NCBI RefSeq assembly: GCF_900108295.1
Contig: NZ_FNWK01000002.1
Location: 496,001-560,000, forward strand
Reading direction: 5' to 3'
DNA from: Sphingopyxis sp. YR583
GTDB lineage: Bacteria > Pseudomonadota > Alphaproteobacteria > Sphingomonadales > Sphingomonadaceae
Length of the DNA: 64,000 bases
The notes below the pieces were generated by a model that saw only the letters and a program-made list of their open reading frames with translations, was not told the DNA's origin and searched no databases. A program made the translations under genes and the position numbers. This document shows positions 7,897 to 15,270 of the stretch, piece after piece. The first letter of the stretch is position 1. Each line of letters opens with the position of its first letter.

Positions 7897-9285
7897 TTAG
7901 TCCCCCGCGAAATCGAACGCGCTTACCCCGCGTTCGCCCTCGCGGAAGCGTAGCGGACGGCCCAGCGGCGGCATCGAGCGCTGGACGCAGCCGGTGCGCG
8001 TGCAGCGACGGCAGCCCAGCCCGATCGGTGTCGCGGGACTGCGCATAAGATCGATCCCGCGCGCCGCGATCAACGGAGCCGCAACCTTGGCATCGACGCC
8101 GACGCAGACCGCAAAGCGCGCCGGCGTCCCGCTGCCCGTGGCGCCGGGCGCGGCGACCGAGCGGCTCTGTGTGAACCAGCGCGATCCGTCCTCCAATTCG
8201 ACCAGGTCGGCGACGACCTCGCCGGGGCGGGCGAACGCTTCGTGGACGCCCCACAGCGGGCAGCGCGCGTCGCCGTCGACCAGCGGCGACTGGCTTGCAC
8301 CGGCATAACGTTTGCTTCCCTGCCCCGCGCGATCGACGCGCAGCATGAAGAAGGGCAGCCCGCGCGCGCCGACGCGCTGCAAGGTGGTCAGTCGGTGCGC
8401 CACCTGCTCATACCCCGCGCCGAAACGTCGCTGGAGCAGCAGTAGATCATATCCCGTCGCGTCGCATGCGCGCAGGAACCGGCTGTACGGCATCATCAGC
8501 GCCGCGGCGAAATATTGGATCAGATGGCGCTCGAACAGCTTGGCCGCGGCGGTCTCGGCAAATTCGGCACCCGCGACGAGCGCGTCGATCTCGGCCTTCG
8601 CCTCGATCTGCGCCAGCGTCGCCGCCGCCTGAAAGGTGCGCGAGGCGGGGCGTAGCAGCTCGCTCAGCATAAGTTGCCGCGCGTGCCAGTCGAGCCAGCG
8701 GAGCCGGTCGGGCATCACGTCGCTCGGCAGGATGCGGATACCAAGCTGGTGGCGGGTGCGCAGCCGCTCGGAAATCGTACCATACAGGTCGCCACCCGCA
8801 AGTCGCAGCTCGTCGGCCAGTTCCTCGGCCCGCACGTCGAGGTCGGGGAAATGGTTGCGCCATTTCTCGATCGCGCGGCGCACGGCGGCAACTTCGGGCG
8901 CCTCGGCTTCACCCGCCGCACGGGCCTCGGGCGCCGCGTCGAATAACCGTGCAAAGGCCGCGGCGGTCGCTGGCGCGCTCTGCATCCATTCCTCGACCTC
9001 CTGCGCGCCGATCCCGAGGTCGGCAAAACGCGCATCGGCCAACCGGCGCCGCAGCCCGGCGAGCCCGCCCGGCACATCCTCCGCGCCCAGCTTCGCCGCA
9101 TCGAAACCGAACCGTTCGGCCAGCTTGACGATCACCGTGGCGCTGAGCGGCCGCTGCCCATGCTCGATCAGGTTGAGATAGCTTGGCGAGATATCGAGCG
9201 CCTCGGCCATCGCCGCCTGCGTCATCCCCGCCTCGCGCCGCACCTTGCGCACCGCGGGTCCCGCAAACACTCGCCGCTCCGCCAT
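7897..9285 (-). CDS. ScfR/RamB-type XRE-family regulator of acetate or short-chain fatty acid metabolism
   Basis: 462 aa. The N-terminal XRE helix-turn-helix (about 12-66) includes MTQAAMAEALDISPSYLNLI. The centre is an IrrE/ImmA-like region (LFERHLIQYFAAALMMPY) in which I see no HExxH, so it is probably a ligand sensor rather than a protease. The C-terminal DUF2083-type domain has conserved cysteines (ARCPLWGVHEAF; LGCRRCTRTGCVQR). Relatives such as RamB regulate isocitrate lyase and related genes in response to acyl-CoA. Here the gene is divergent from aceA with 141 bases between, which strongly supports that target. The effector molecule is not visible in sequence. Confidence 0.9.
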   Translation of the reverse strand: MAERRVFAGPAVRKVRREAGMTQAAMAEALDISPSYLNLIEHGQRPLSATVIVKLAERFGFDAAKLGAEDVPGGLAGLRRRLADARFADLGIGAQEVEEWMQSAPATAAAFARLFDAAPEARAAGEAEAPEVAAVRRAIEKWRNHFPDLDVRAEELADELRLAGGDLYGTISERLRTRHQLGIRILPSDVMPDRLRWLDWHARQLMLSELLRPASRTFQAAATLAQIEAKAEIDALVAGAEFAETAAAKLFERHLIQYFAAALMMPYSRFLRACDATGYDLLLLQRRFGAGYEQVAHRLTTLQRVGARGLPFFMLRVDRAGQGSKRYAGASQSPLVDGDARCPLWGVHEAFARPGEVVADLVELEDGSRWFTQSRSVAAPGATGSGTPARFAVCVGVDAKVAAPLIAARGIDLMRSPATPIGLGCRRCTRTGCVQRSMPPLGRPLRFREGERGVSAFDFAGD

Positions 9286-9426
9286 AGTTTTGTAACTTTC
9301 TTTACTAATTTACACGCATTTTTACACCTAAACGCCATATTTCACAATTATTATTGACAAAGCTTTTCACTTTGCGCGGCACTTTCGCCAACTTCCACCC
9401 ATCACCTCCGCACAAGGATCAAGACG
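9286..9426. promoter_or_regulatory. Divergent regulator/aceA control region with CAAAG-N7-CTTTG
   Basis: The 141-base gap is clearly AT-richer than its flanks. It contains an inverted pair CAAAG (9358-9362) and CTTTG (9370-9374), a TTGACA at 9354-9359 that could be a -35 element (no good -10 follows), and a TTTGTAACTTTC next to the regulator start. RamB-type proteins bind AAAG/CTTTG-rich sites, so these are reasonable operators. AAGGA at 9414 is the aceA ribosome binding site. Confidence 0.4.
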
Positions 9427-11019
9427 ATGGGTTATCAGGAAGACATGGCGCAGGCAGGCCGCCTCATCCGCGATTACGACGGCACATGGGACGGCATCAG
9501 CGGCGAAAGCATCGCCCGCATGCGCGCCCAGAACAAGTTCCGCACCGGCCTCGACGTCGCCCGCTACACCGCGCGCATCATGCGCGCCGACATGGCCGCC
9601 TATGACGCCGACCCCGCGAACTACACCCAGTCGCTCGGCTGCTGGCACGGTTTCATCGCACAGCAGAAGATGATCTCGATCAAGAAGCATTTCGGGACCG
9701 TCAAGGGCCGCTACATCTATCTCTCGGGCTGGATGATCGCCGCGCTGCGCAGCGAATTCGGTCCGCTGCCCGACCAGTCGATGCACGAAAAGACCAGCGT
9801 TCCGGCGCTGATCGAGGAAATCTACACCTTCCTGCGTCAGGCCGACGCCCGCGAACTCGGCATGCTGTTCCGCGATCTCGACGCCGCGCGTGCCGAGGGC
9901 GACGAACTCAAGGCCAAGCAGGTTCAGGCCGCGATCGACAACCATGAAACGCACGTCGTGCCGATCATCGCCGACATCGACGCGGGTTTCGGCAATGCCG
10001 AGGCGACCTATCTGCTCGCCAAGAAGATGATCGAGGCCGGTGCCTGCGCGCTGCAGATCGAAAATCAGGTCTCGGACGAGAAGCAGTGCGGCCATCAGGA
10101 CGGCAAGGTCACCGTTCCGCACGAAGACTTCATCGCGAAGATCCGCGCCTGCCGTTACGCCTTCATGGAACTTGGCGTCGAGGACGGCATCATCGTGACG
10201 CGCACCGACAGCCTCGGCGCGGGCCTCACCAAACAGATCGCCTTCTCGAAAGAAGCCGGCGACCTCGGCGACCAGTATAACAGCTTCCTCGATTGCGAAG
10301 AGGTCGAAGGCGCGGGCAACCCGGGCGACGTCCTGATCAACCGCGACGGCAAGCTGGTACGCCCGAAGCGCCTGCCCTCGAACCTCTATCAGTTCCGTTC
10401 GGGAACCGGCGAGGACCGCTGTGTCATGGACTGCATCGCGAGCCTGCAGAACGGCGCTGACCTGCTCTGGATCGAAACCGAAAAGCCGCACATCGAACAG
10501 ATTGCCGGCATGGTCGACCGCATCCGCGAAGTCGTCCCCAATGCGAAGCTCGCTTACAATAATTCGCCGAGCTTCAACTGGACGCTGAACTTCCGCCAGC
10601 AGGTGTTCGACGCTTGGGAGAAGGACGGCAAGGACGTCAGCGCCTATGACCGCGCCAAGCTGATGAGCGTCGACTATGACGGCACGGAACTGGGCGACGA
10701 AGCCGACAACCGCATCCGCACTTTCCAGCGCGATTCGGCGAAGCGGGCAGGCATCTTCCACCACCTCATCACCCTGCCCACCTATCACACGGCGGCGCTC
10801 AGCACCGACAATCTCGCCAAGGAATATTTCGGCGACGAAGCGATGCTCGGTTACGTCAAGGGCGTCCAGCGCGCCGAGATCCGCCAGGGCATCGCCTGCG
10901 TGAAGCACCAAAATATGTCGGGCAGCGACATCGGCGACGATCACAAGGAATATTTCGCCGGCGAAGCCGCCCTGAAAGCGGCCGGTAAAGACAATACGAT
11001 GAACCAGTTCGCCGCGTAA
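9427..11019 (+). CDS. aceA: Isocitrate lyase
   Basis: 530 aa cytosolic enzyme that splits isocitrate into glyoxylate and succinate, the first step of the glyoxylate bypass used on acetate and fatty acids. The active-site segment DEKQCGHQDGKV is present with catalytic Cys221. MYRVDTDS-type metal-site residues appear as VTRTDSLGAG, and NNSPSFNW is conserved. The length fits the longer ~530-aa subfamily seen in Pseudomonas rather than the ~430-aa E. coli type. AAGGA lies 8 bases before the ATG. It is divergent from its likely regulator. Malate synthase is not in this window. Confidence 0.97.
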   Translation: MGYQEDMAQAGRLIRDYDGTWDGISGESIARMRAQNKFRTGLDVARYTARIMRADMAAYDADPANYTQSLGCWHGFIAQQKMISIKKHFGTVKGRYIYLSGWMIAALRSEFGPLPDQSMHEKTSVPALIEEIYTFLRQADARELGMLFRDLDAARAEGDELKAKQVQAAIDNHETHVVPIIADIDAGFGNAEATYLLAKKMIEAGACALQIENQVSDEKQCGHQDGKVTVPHEDFIAKIRACRYAFMELGVEDGIIVTRTDSLGAGLTKQIAFSKEAGDLGDQYNSFLDCEEVEGAGNPGDVLINRDGKLVRPKRLPSNLYQFRSGTGEDRCVMDCIASLQNGADLLWIETEKPHIEQIAGMVDRIREVVPNAKLAYNNSPSFNWTLNFRQQVFDAWEKDGKDVSAYDRAKLMSVDYDGTELGDEADNRIRTFQRDSAKRAGIFHHLITLPTYHTAALSTDNLAKEYFGDEAMLGYVKGVQRAEIRQGIACVKHQNMSGSDIGDDHKEYFAGEAALKAAGKDNTMNQFAA

Positions 11020-11126
11020 ACGAGTTAGACGCGGGGGCCCGTTGCACCCCCCGCGTCGCCCATCTTGGCGCGGGGGCCAGCGACCCGACCCCCGTGCCTC
11101 CCAAGCTTTCCTGGGGAGGAAAGCCT

Positions 11127-11164
11127 GTCCGCCGGAAGCCCTTGCGCTTCCGGCGGACATTTTT
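11127..11164 (+). terminator. Rho-independent terminator of aceA
   Basis: A perfect 13-bp stem (GTCCGCCGGAAGC at 11127-11139 and its complement at 11146-11158) with loop CCTTGC, followed by ATTTTTATT on the plus strand. The T-run overlaps the stop codon of the convergent TerC gene. A second GC-rich stem without a T-run (GCGGGGG at 11031-11037 with 11048-11054) lies just after aceA. Confidence 0.85.
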
Positions 11165-12146
11165 ATTGCGACGCGGCTTCTTCGCCGCGCGTCTTGACCA
11201 GCGACCAGATGATCCCGCCGGCGATCAGGGCAACTGTCACGCCCAGACTGACGAGCGGCGGGAACTTTGCGCCGCCCAGCACAAAGTCGGCGACGAAGAT
11301 CTTCGATCCGATGAAGACGAGCACCAGTGCCAGCGCATATTTGAGATAATGGAAACGGTGCACCATCGCCGACAGCGCGAAGTAGAGCGCGCGGAGGCCA
11401 AGGATCGCCATGATGTTCGACGTATAGACGATGAACGTATCGGTGGTGATGGCGAAAATCGCCGGCACGCTGTCGACCGCGAACACGAGGTCGGCGAGGT
11501 TGATCACGACGAGTGCGAGGAACAGCGGCGTCGCGGCGAGCACCAGCTTGCCCGTCTTCGTATCGGGAACGCGCACGAAGAATTTCTCGCCGTGCAGCCC
11601 GTCGGTCAGCGGAATGTGCCGCGACAGCCATTTTACGACCGGATTTCCCTTCACGTCCATCGGCGTGTCGCTCGCGAACAGCATCTTCACGCCGGTGAAG
11701 ATGAGGAATGCCGCAAAGATATAAAGCACCCAGCCATATTCGGTGACCAGCGCCGCGCCGCCCGCGATCATGATACCGCGGAGCACAATGACCGCAACGA
11801 TACCCCACAGGAGCGCGCGATACTGGTAGCGCGGCGGGATCGCGAAGGTCGTGAAAATCAGCGAGATGACGAAAATATTGTCGATCGACAACGCCTTCTC
11901 GATGAAGAAGCCGGTGTAATATTGCAGGCCCGCCTCGCCGCCCTTGGCGGCCCAGACCCACGCGCCGAATGCCATTGCGATACCGATGTAGAAGGCAGAG
12001 AGCTTCAAACTCTCGCCAATCCCCATCTCCTTGTTTTCCTTGTTGAGGATACCAAGGTCGAAAGCGGTCAGCGCGATCACGAGCGTGATGAACGAAAGCC
12101 AGAACCAGGCCGGGGTACCCAGCCAGTCGGCGAACAGAAATTCCAT
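11163..12146 (-). CDS. TerC/Alx-family integral membrane protein
   Basis: 327 aa, with about seven to nine hydrophobic helices. It begins MEFLFADWLGTPAWFWLSFI and carries the family's acidic intramembrane motifs (TAFDLGILN, IDNIFVISLIF, NLADLVFAVDSVPAIFAIT). TerC/Alx proteins are linked to Mn2+ efflux and to metalation of exported enzymes; transport by this one is inference. It lies 68 bases downstream of the DUF465 gene on the same strand and is probably cotranscribed from the structured leader upstream. In other bacteria alx/terC genes are controlled by the Mn2+-sensing yybP-ykoY RNA, whose consensus I do not find here. Confidence 0.93.
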   Translation of the reverse strand: MEFLFADWLGTPAWFWLSFITLVIALTAFDLGILNKENKEMGIGESLKLSAFYIGIAMAFGAWVWAAKGGEAGLQYYTGFFIEKALSIDNIFVISLIFTTFAIPPRYQYRALLWGIVAVIVLRGIMIAGGAALVTEYGWVLYIFAAFLIFTGVKMLFASDTPMDVKGNPVVKWLSRHIPLTDGLHGEKFFVRVPDTKTGKLVLAATPLFLALVVINLADLVFAVDSVPAIFAITTDTFIVYTSNIMAILGLRALYFALSAMVHRFHYLKYALALVLVFIGSKIFVADFVLGGAKFPPLVSLGVTVALIAGGIIWSLVKTRGEEAASQ

Positions 12147-12214
12147 GATCTTTTCCCTGGATATGCCGGGAGCGCCGCCTTTCGGCAGCGCCCTCGATCG
12201 TCATTCTTTTGGGA

Positions 12215-12409
12215 TTAGCGTGCCAGCGCCGGTCGCAGCGACGGGCGGAGCGCCAACCCCGCAAGCCGCTCCTTGACCGCGAGCTTCAACGTCTTCAGCC
12301 GCAACAGGCGAAACGGATCGGCACCGCGCTGGCGCGCTTCGCGCCGTTCGGCCTCGTCGAGTTGGCGATGGAGCTGGGTCAGACGATAGAAATTGGGATT
12401 GAACATCAT
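12215..12409 (-). CDS. DUF465 (YdcH-like) small protein
   Basis: 64 aa, highly charged and helical. The core LHRQLDEAERREARQRGADP followed by RLLRLKTLKLAVKERL fits the DUF465 family of short coiled-coil proteins of unknown function. ATG 12409 has a strong GGAGG (12418-12422) 8 bases upstream; a second ATG at 12406 is possible. The Shine-Dalgarno is enclosed in a hairpin (see the leader entry). It precedes the TerC gene by 68 bases on the same strand. I assign family only. Confidence 0.85.
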   Translation of the reverse strand: MMFNPNFYRLTQLHRQLDEAERREARQRGADPFRLLRLKTLKLAVKERLAGLALRPSLRPALAR

Positions 12410-12567
12410 AAAAAGGGCCTCCTGATCGAAAAATCAAGCAGGTGACGCCGATGCCGGGACCCCAGGAAACAGGGGGGAGATAGGGCCAGAGCATCGGGGT
12501 CACCCGATGCGGTCCGACATCACGTGGCGGGAAATTTCCCGCCGACGCCAGAGGGGCCCGGCCCGCA
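12410..12567 (-). ncRNA. Candidate structured 5' leader (riboregulator-like) of the DUF465-TerC pair
   Basis: Read on the minus strand there are four elements. (1) A self-complementary GGCGGGAAATTTCCCGCC (12543-12526). (2) A hairpin with stem GCATCGGG (12510-12503), loop TGAC, and CCCGATGC (12498-12491). (3) GGCATCGGCGTCACC (12455-12441), complementary to GGTGACCCCGATGC (12504-12491) at 13 of 14 positions, so it competes with hairpin 2. (4) A hairpin pairing CCTGCTTGAT (12442-12433) with ATCAGGAGG (12426-12418) over loop TTTTCG and one bulged G, which sequesters the complete GGAGG Shine-Dalgarno. Element 3 overlaps the outer two bases of element 4. The alternative pairings are seen in the sequence; regulation is inferred. 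Confidence 0.5.
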
Positions 12568-12574
12568 TTTCTCT

Positions 12575-12603
12575 TATGTAGGGAGCGTGCCCGCTGCTTG
12601 CAA
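12575..12603 (-). promoter_or_regulatory. Candidate promoter for the structured leader
   Basis: On the minus strand TTGCAA (12603-12598) and TACATA (12580-12575) are separated by exactly 17 bases. Transcription would begin near 12567 and give a leader of about 158 bases. Matches are 4 of 6 at each box, so support is moderate to weak. Confidence 0.38.
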
Positions 12604-12650
12604 GTCCCCCCGCGCCGCGCCACGCTGTATCGATAAAAGGAGCAATCTCG

Positions 12651-13418
12651 ATGAGCGTCATAATCGCGAAGGACGGACCGGTGACGATCGTTACGATCGA
12701 CCGGCCGGAAAAGCGCAACGCGGTCGATCCCGCCACCGCCGACGGGCTGCGCGAGGCCTTCGCCGCCTTTGCGGCCGACACGGAAGCAAGGGTCGCGATC
12801 CTGACCGGCAGCGCGGGCCATTTCTGCGCCGGATTCGACCTCGGCGCGGTCGGCACCAGCCGATACGATCCCGACGGTCCCGGCCCGATGGGTCCGACCC
12901 GGATGCTGCTTGAAAAACCCGTGATCGCCGCGGTCGAGGGCCACGCCGTCGCGGGCGGGCTCGAACTCGCGCTGTGGTGCGATCTTCGCGTCGCCGCCGC
13001 CAGCGCGATCTTCGGTGTCTATTGCCGCCGCTGGGGCGTGCCGTTGATCGACGGCGGCACCGTCCGCCTGCCGCGTATCGTCGGACAAGGCCGCGCGCTC
13101 GACATGATCCTGACCGGCCGCCCCGTTACCGCCGACGAAGCGCAGCGGATCGGCCTCGCCGACCGCGTCGTCGCCGAAGGCGAAGCACTCGCTGCCGCGA
13201 TCGATCTTGCGAAACAGATCGCCGCCTTCCCGCAAATCTGCATGAACAGCGACCGGATCAGCGCCTGTCGCCAGTGGGATTTCGATATCGAAGGCGCGCT
13301 GGCATATGAAGCGCACGCTGGCGTCGCCCCCTTGCGCGAAGGCGCGGAGGCCGGCGCGAAGCGCTTTACCGAAGGCACCGGACGCGGCGGCAGTTTCGCC
13401 GATTTCAAGGGGGAATGA
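12651..13418 (+). CDS. Enoyl-CoA hydratase/isomerase family protein (crotonase)
   Basis: 255 aa cytosolic crotonase. The N-terminal acyl-CoA-binding region has DRPEKRNAVDP (about 18-28), the oxyanion-hole segment HFCAGFDLGAV (about 59-69) and AAVEGHAVAGGLELALWCDL. At the position where hydratases usually carry a catalytic Glu (P-x-E-G-G), this protein reads VPLIDGG, with Asp. That weakens the assignment as a classic hydratase and allows isomerase or hydrolase activity. AAGGAG lies before ATG 12651. The exported hydrolase gene follows 2 bases after the stop. Confidence 0.9.
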   Translation: MSVIIAKDGPVTIVTIDRPEKRNAVDPATADGLREAFAAFAADTEARVAILTGSAGHFCAGFDLGAVGTSRYDPDGPGPMGPTRMLLEKPVIAAVEGHAVAGGLELALWCDLRVAAASAIFGVYCRRWGVPLIDGGTVRLPRIVGQGRALDMILTGRPVTADEAQRIGLADRVVAEGEALAAAIDLAKQIAAFPQICMNSDRISACRQWDFDIEGALAYEAHAGVAPLREGAEAGAKRFTEGTGRGGSFADFKGE

Positions 13419-13420
13419 CG

Positions 13421-14311
13421 ATGAAGATGTCCAAGATATCGATCGCAGCCGCGCTGCTCACCTTGCCCCTGCCCGCGATGGGACAAGCCACCGACATCCC
13501 CGCCGCCGTCTATACCGATCCGCCCACCGACAAGGCGCACCCTGCTGCGATGGAAGTCGTCCACATCCCGAGCGGCGCGGTGAAGATCAACGGCGTCGTC
13601 TATGTCGCGCAAGGCGCCGGCCCGCATCCGACGGTCATCCTCTGTCATGGCTTGCCCGGCAACGAAAAGAGCCTTGATCTAGCGCAGGCGATGCGCCGCG
13701 CGGGCTGGACCGTCATCACCTTCAACTATCGCGGCTCGTGGGGCAGCCCCGGCGAGTATCGCTTTTCTCAAAATCTGGAAGATGCAGACGCGGTGCTCGC
13801 TTTCGCCCGCGATCCCGTCAATGCCGCGAAGCTGCGGATCGATCCGAAACGTCTCGTCATCATGGGCCACAGCATGGGCGGATGGGTCACCGCACTTACC
13901 GCCGCGCATGACAAGGCGTTGCTCGGCGCCGCGATGATCTCGGCGGGCAATATGGGCTGGCTCGGCAAGCTGCCGCGCGAGCAGGCGGTGAAGGCGCTGC
14001 GCAGCAACGGCATGGAGGCGCTCGCCGGGACGACGCCCGAAATCATGGCCGACGAAATCATCGCCAACACCGACCGCTTCGACTTCGTGAAGGCCGCGCC
14101 GCAGCTCACCGGAACCAGCCTGTTCGTCCTGACGTCGAACGACGGGCTGGCACCGATGAGCAACGCCTTGTCGGCCGCGATCGGCAAGAACGGTGGCGGC
14201 GCAAAGCTCAGGACGCTGCACGTCGCGACCGACCATAGCTGGTCTGACGCCCGCGTGCGGTTGCAGGCCGAGATTCTGGGGTGGCTCGAGACCCTCAAAG
14301 CCGGGAAATGA
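13421..14311 (+). CDS. Exported alpha/beta hydrolase
   Basis: 296 aa from ATG 13421, chosen because GGGGG (13408-13412) is well spaced; ATG 13415, overlapping the upstream stop as ATGA, is possible. A Sec signal peptide (MKMSKISIAAALLTLPLPAM, then GQA) precedes an alpha/beta-hydrolase fold with the HG oxyanion segment (ILCHGLPGNEKSL), nucleophile elbow GHSMGG (Ser151), and plausible acid and base residues in TSNDGL and TDHSWSD. It resembles exported esterase or peptidase-type hydrolases; the substrate is unknown. It is coupled to the cytosolic crotonase gene. Confidence 0.9.
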   Translation: MKMSKISIAAALLTLPLPAMGQATDIPAAVYTDPPTDKAHPAAMEVVHIPSGAVKINGVVYVAQGAGPHPTVILCHGLPGNEKSLDLAQAMRRAGWTVITFNYRGSWGSPGEYRFSQNLEDADAVLAFARDPVNAAKLRIDPKRLVIMGHSMGGWVTALTAAHDKALLGAAMISAGNMGWLGKLPREQAVKALRSNGMEALAGTTPEIMADEIIANTDRFDFVKAAPQLTGTSLFVLTSNDGLAPMSNALSAAIGKNGGGAKLRTLHVATDHSWSDARVRLQAEILGWLETLKAGK

Positions 14312-14353
14312 TCCACCCCACGCGCTGCCGTCACGACGCAGACAAGGTCGCGA

Positions 14354-15178
14354 TCAACCGACCCGATCGAAACGGGTCGTTTCCAGTTTTTGACGGCTGT
14401 CGGCGGACCAGACAATCGTTTCGGTCATCGATTTCAGATCCTTGGCGACGGTGTAGACTCGCGTCGACACACGGGTGCCGGCCTTCCCCAATGTCATGAC
14501 CAACGTGTCGGGCGCCGGCTGGCGCAGGGCAACGCTGTCGATGAAATCCATATTGCCGGTGATCGGGACGGCGACGCCATCGAGAGCGGCGGTCGATTCC
14601 GAATGCCTGCTGGACCCGTCCGGCGCGACGATTTCGACACGCGTCGTCCATTTTCCGTCCGGCGATGGGCGGAACGTCATCGTCACCCGCTGGGGACGCT
14701 CATTTTCCGGCATCTCCGATGCGTCGAGCGACCAGCTCCCGACCAGCGGCATCTGCTGGGACGCCGCGCTGTAAACGGCATTGGATGTTCCGGCCTGGTC
14801 GGTGGGCGGGACCGCTGCGAACATCAATCCAGCGGCGGTCAAGGGTATTGCGATAAGCATGGCGATCTTTCCTTTCGAACCACGAACCCCGACGGTTGCG
14901 GTGCGCGCCAACTCCTCCATTGCGGAGCGCTGTCCCGAAAGATCGATATTTTCGTCACAAGTTTTTTGGAGGTCCAGAAGACGCGCCAATTCGCGGCTGC
15001 TCCCTACACCCGTCTTGCGACGCGCGGTGCGCAAACGCTCATTGATCGACGTTTCCGAACGATCCAGACGCGCTGCGATCGTCTTCACCGTATGCCCGGC
15101 AGCCAACAGCCGCAGAATTTCGACTTCCCGGTCGGTAAGCCTAGCGGACAAGCCGGGCATGGGATGGTTGGCAGACAT
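14354..15178 (-). CDS. Membrane-anchored LuxR-type HTH protein with extracytoplasmic domain
   Basis: 274 aa. The LuxR/GerE helix-turn-helix is at the N-terminus (LTDREVEILRLLAAGHTVKT, about 14-33; IAARLDRSETSINERLRTAR, 34-53). A short linker leads to one hydrophobic helix (IAMLIAIPLTAAGLMFAA, about 104-121). The remaining 150 residues are outside the membrane and rich in beta strands, with SWSLDASEMPENERPQRVTM and several T/V-rich strands, lipocalin-like. Most LuxR proteins have the HTH at the C-terminus and are soluble, so this is a one-component transmembrane design. The target genes and signal are not visible. Function beyond DNA binding is inferred. Confidence 0.82.
   Translation of the reverse strand: MSANHPMPGLSARLTDREVEILRLLAAGHTVKTIAARLDRSETSINERLRTARRKTGVGSSRELARLLDLQKTCDENIDLSGQRSAMEELARTATVGVRGSKGKIAMLIAIPLTAAGLMFAAVPPTDQAGTSNAVYSAASQQMPLVGSWSLDASEMPENERPQRVTMTFRPSPDGKWTTRVEIVAPDGSSRHSESTAALDGVAVPITGNMDFIDSVALRQPAPDTLVMTLGKAGTRVSTRVYTVAKDLKSMTETIVWSADSRQKLETTRFDRVG
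14359..14391 (+). terminator. Possible terminator of the exported hydrolase gene
   Basis: Stem CGACCCG (14359-14365) and CGGGTCG (14373-14379), loop ATCGAAA, then TTTCCAGTTTTT. It lies inside the last codons of the convergent LuxR-type gene. The T-run is interrupted, so strength is uncertain. Confidence 0.42.
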
Positions 15179-15270
15179 ATGATGCTGCTCACCATAGCCT
15201 TACGAACAGGTCCATCCCAATTTATTTGGAGAGCGGTCGCCGGCGCGAACCGGCGCCCCGCATCGCCACC

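Noticed and set aside
11031..11054. First GC-rich stem after aceA as the main terminator
   Set aside because: It has no T-run and an overlong loop; the stem at 11127-11164 is a better terminator.
9367..12264. Very long minus-strand open frame across aceA and TerC
   Set aside because: A shadow of GC-rich coding on other frames; its translation has no family character and aceA is certain.
12410..12567. Known yybP-ykoY Mn2+ riboswitch before TerC
   Set aside because: The conserved GGGGAGTAG and GCGTGAGGC-type elements are not found, so it is listed as an unassigned structured leader.
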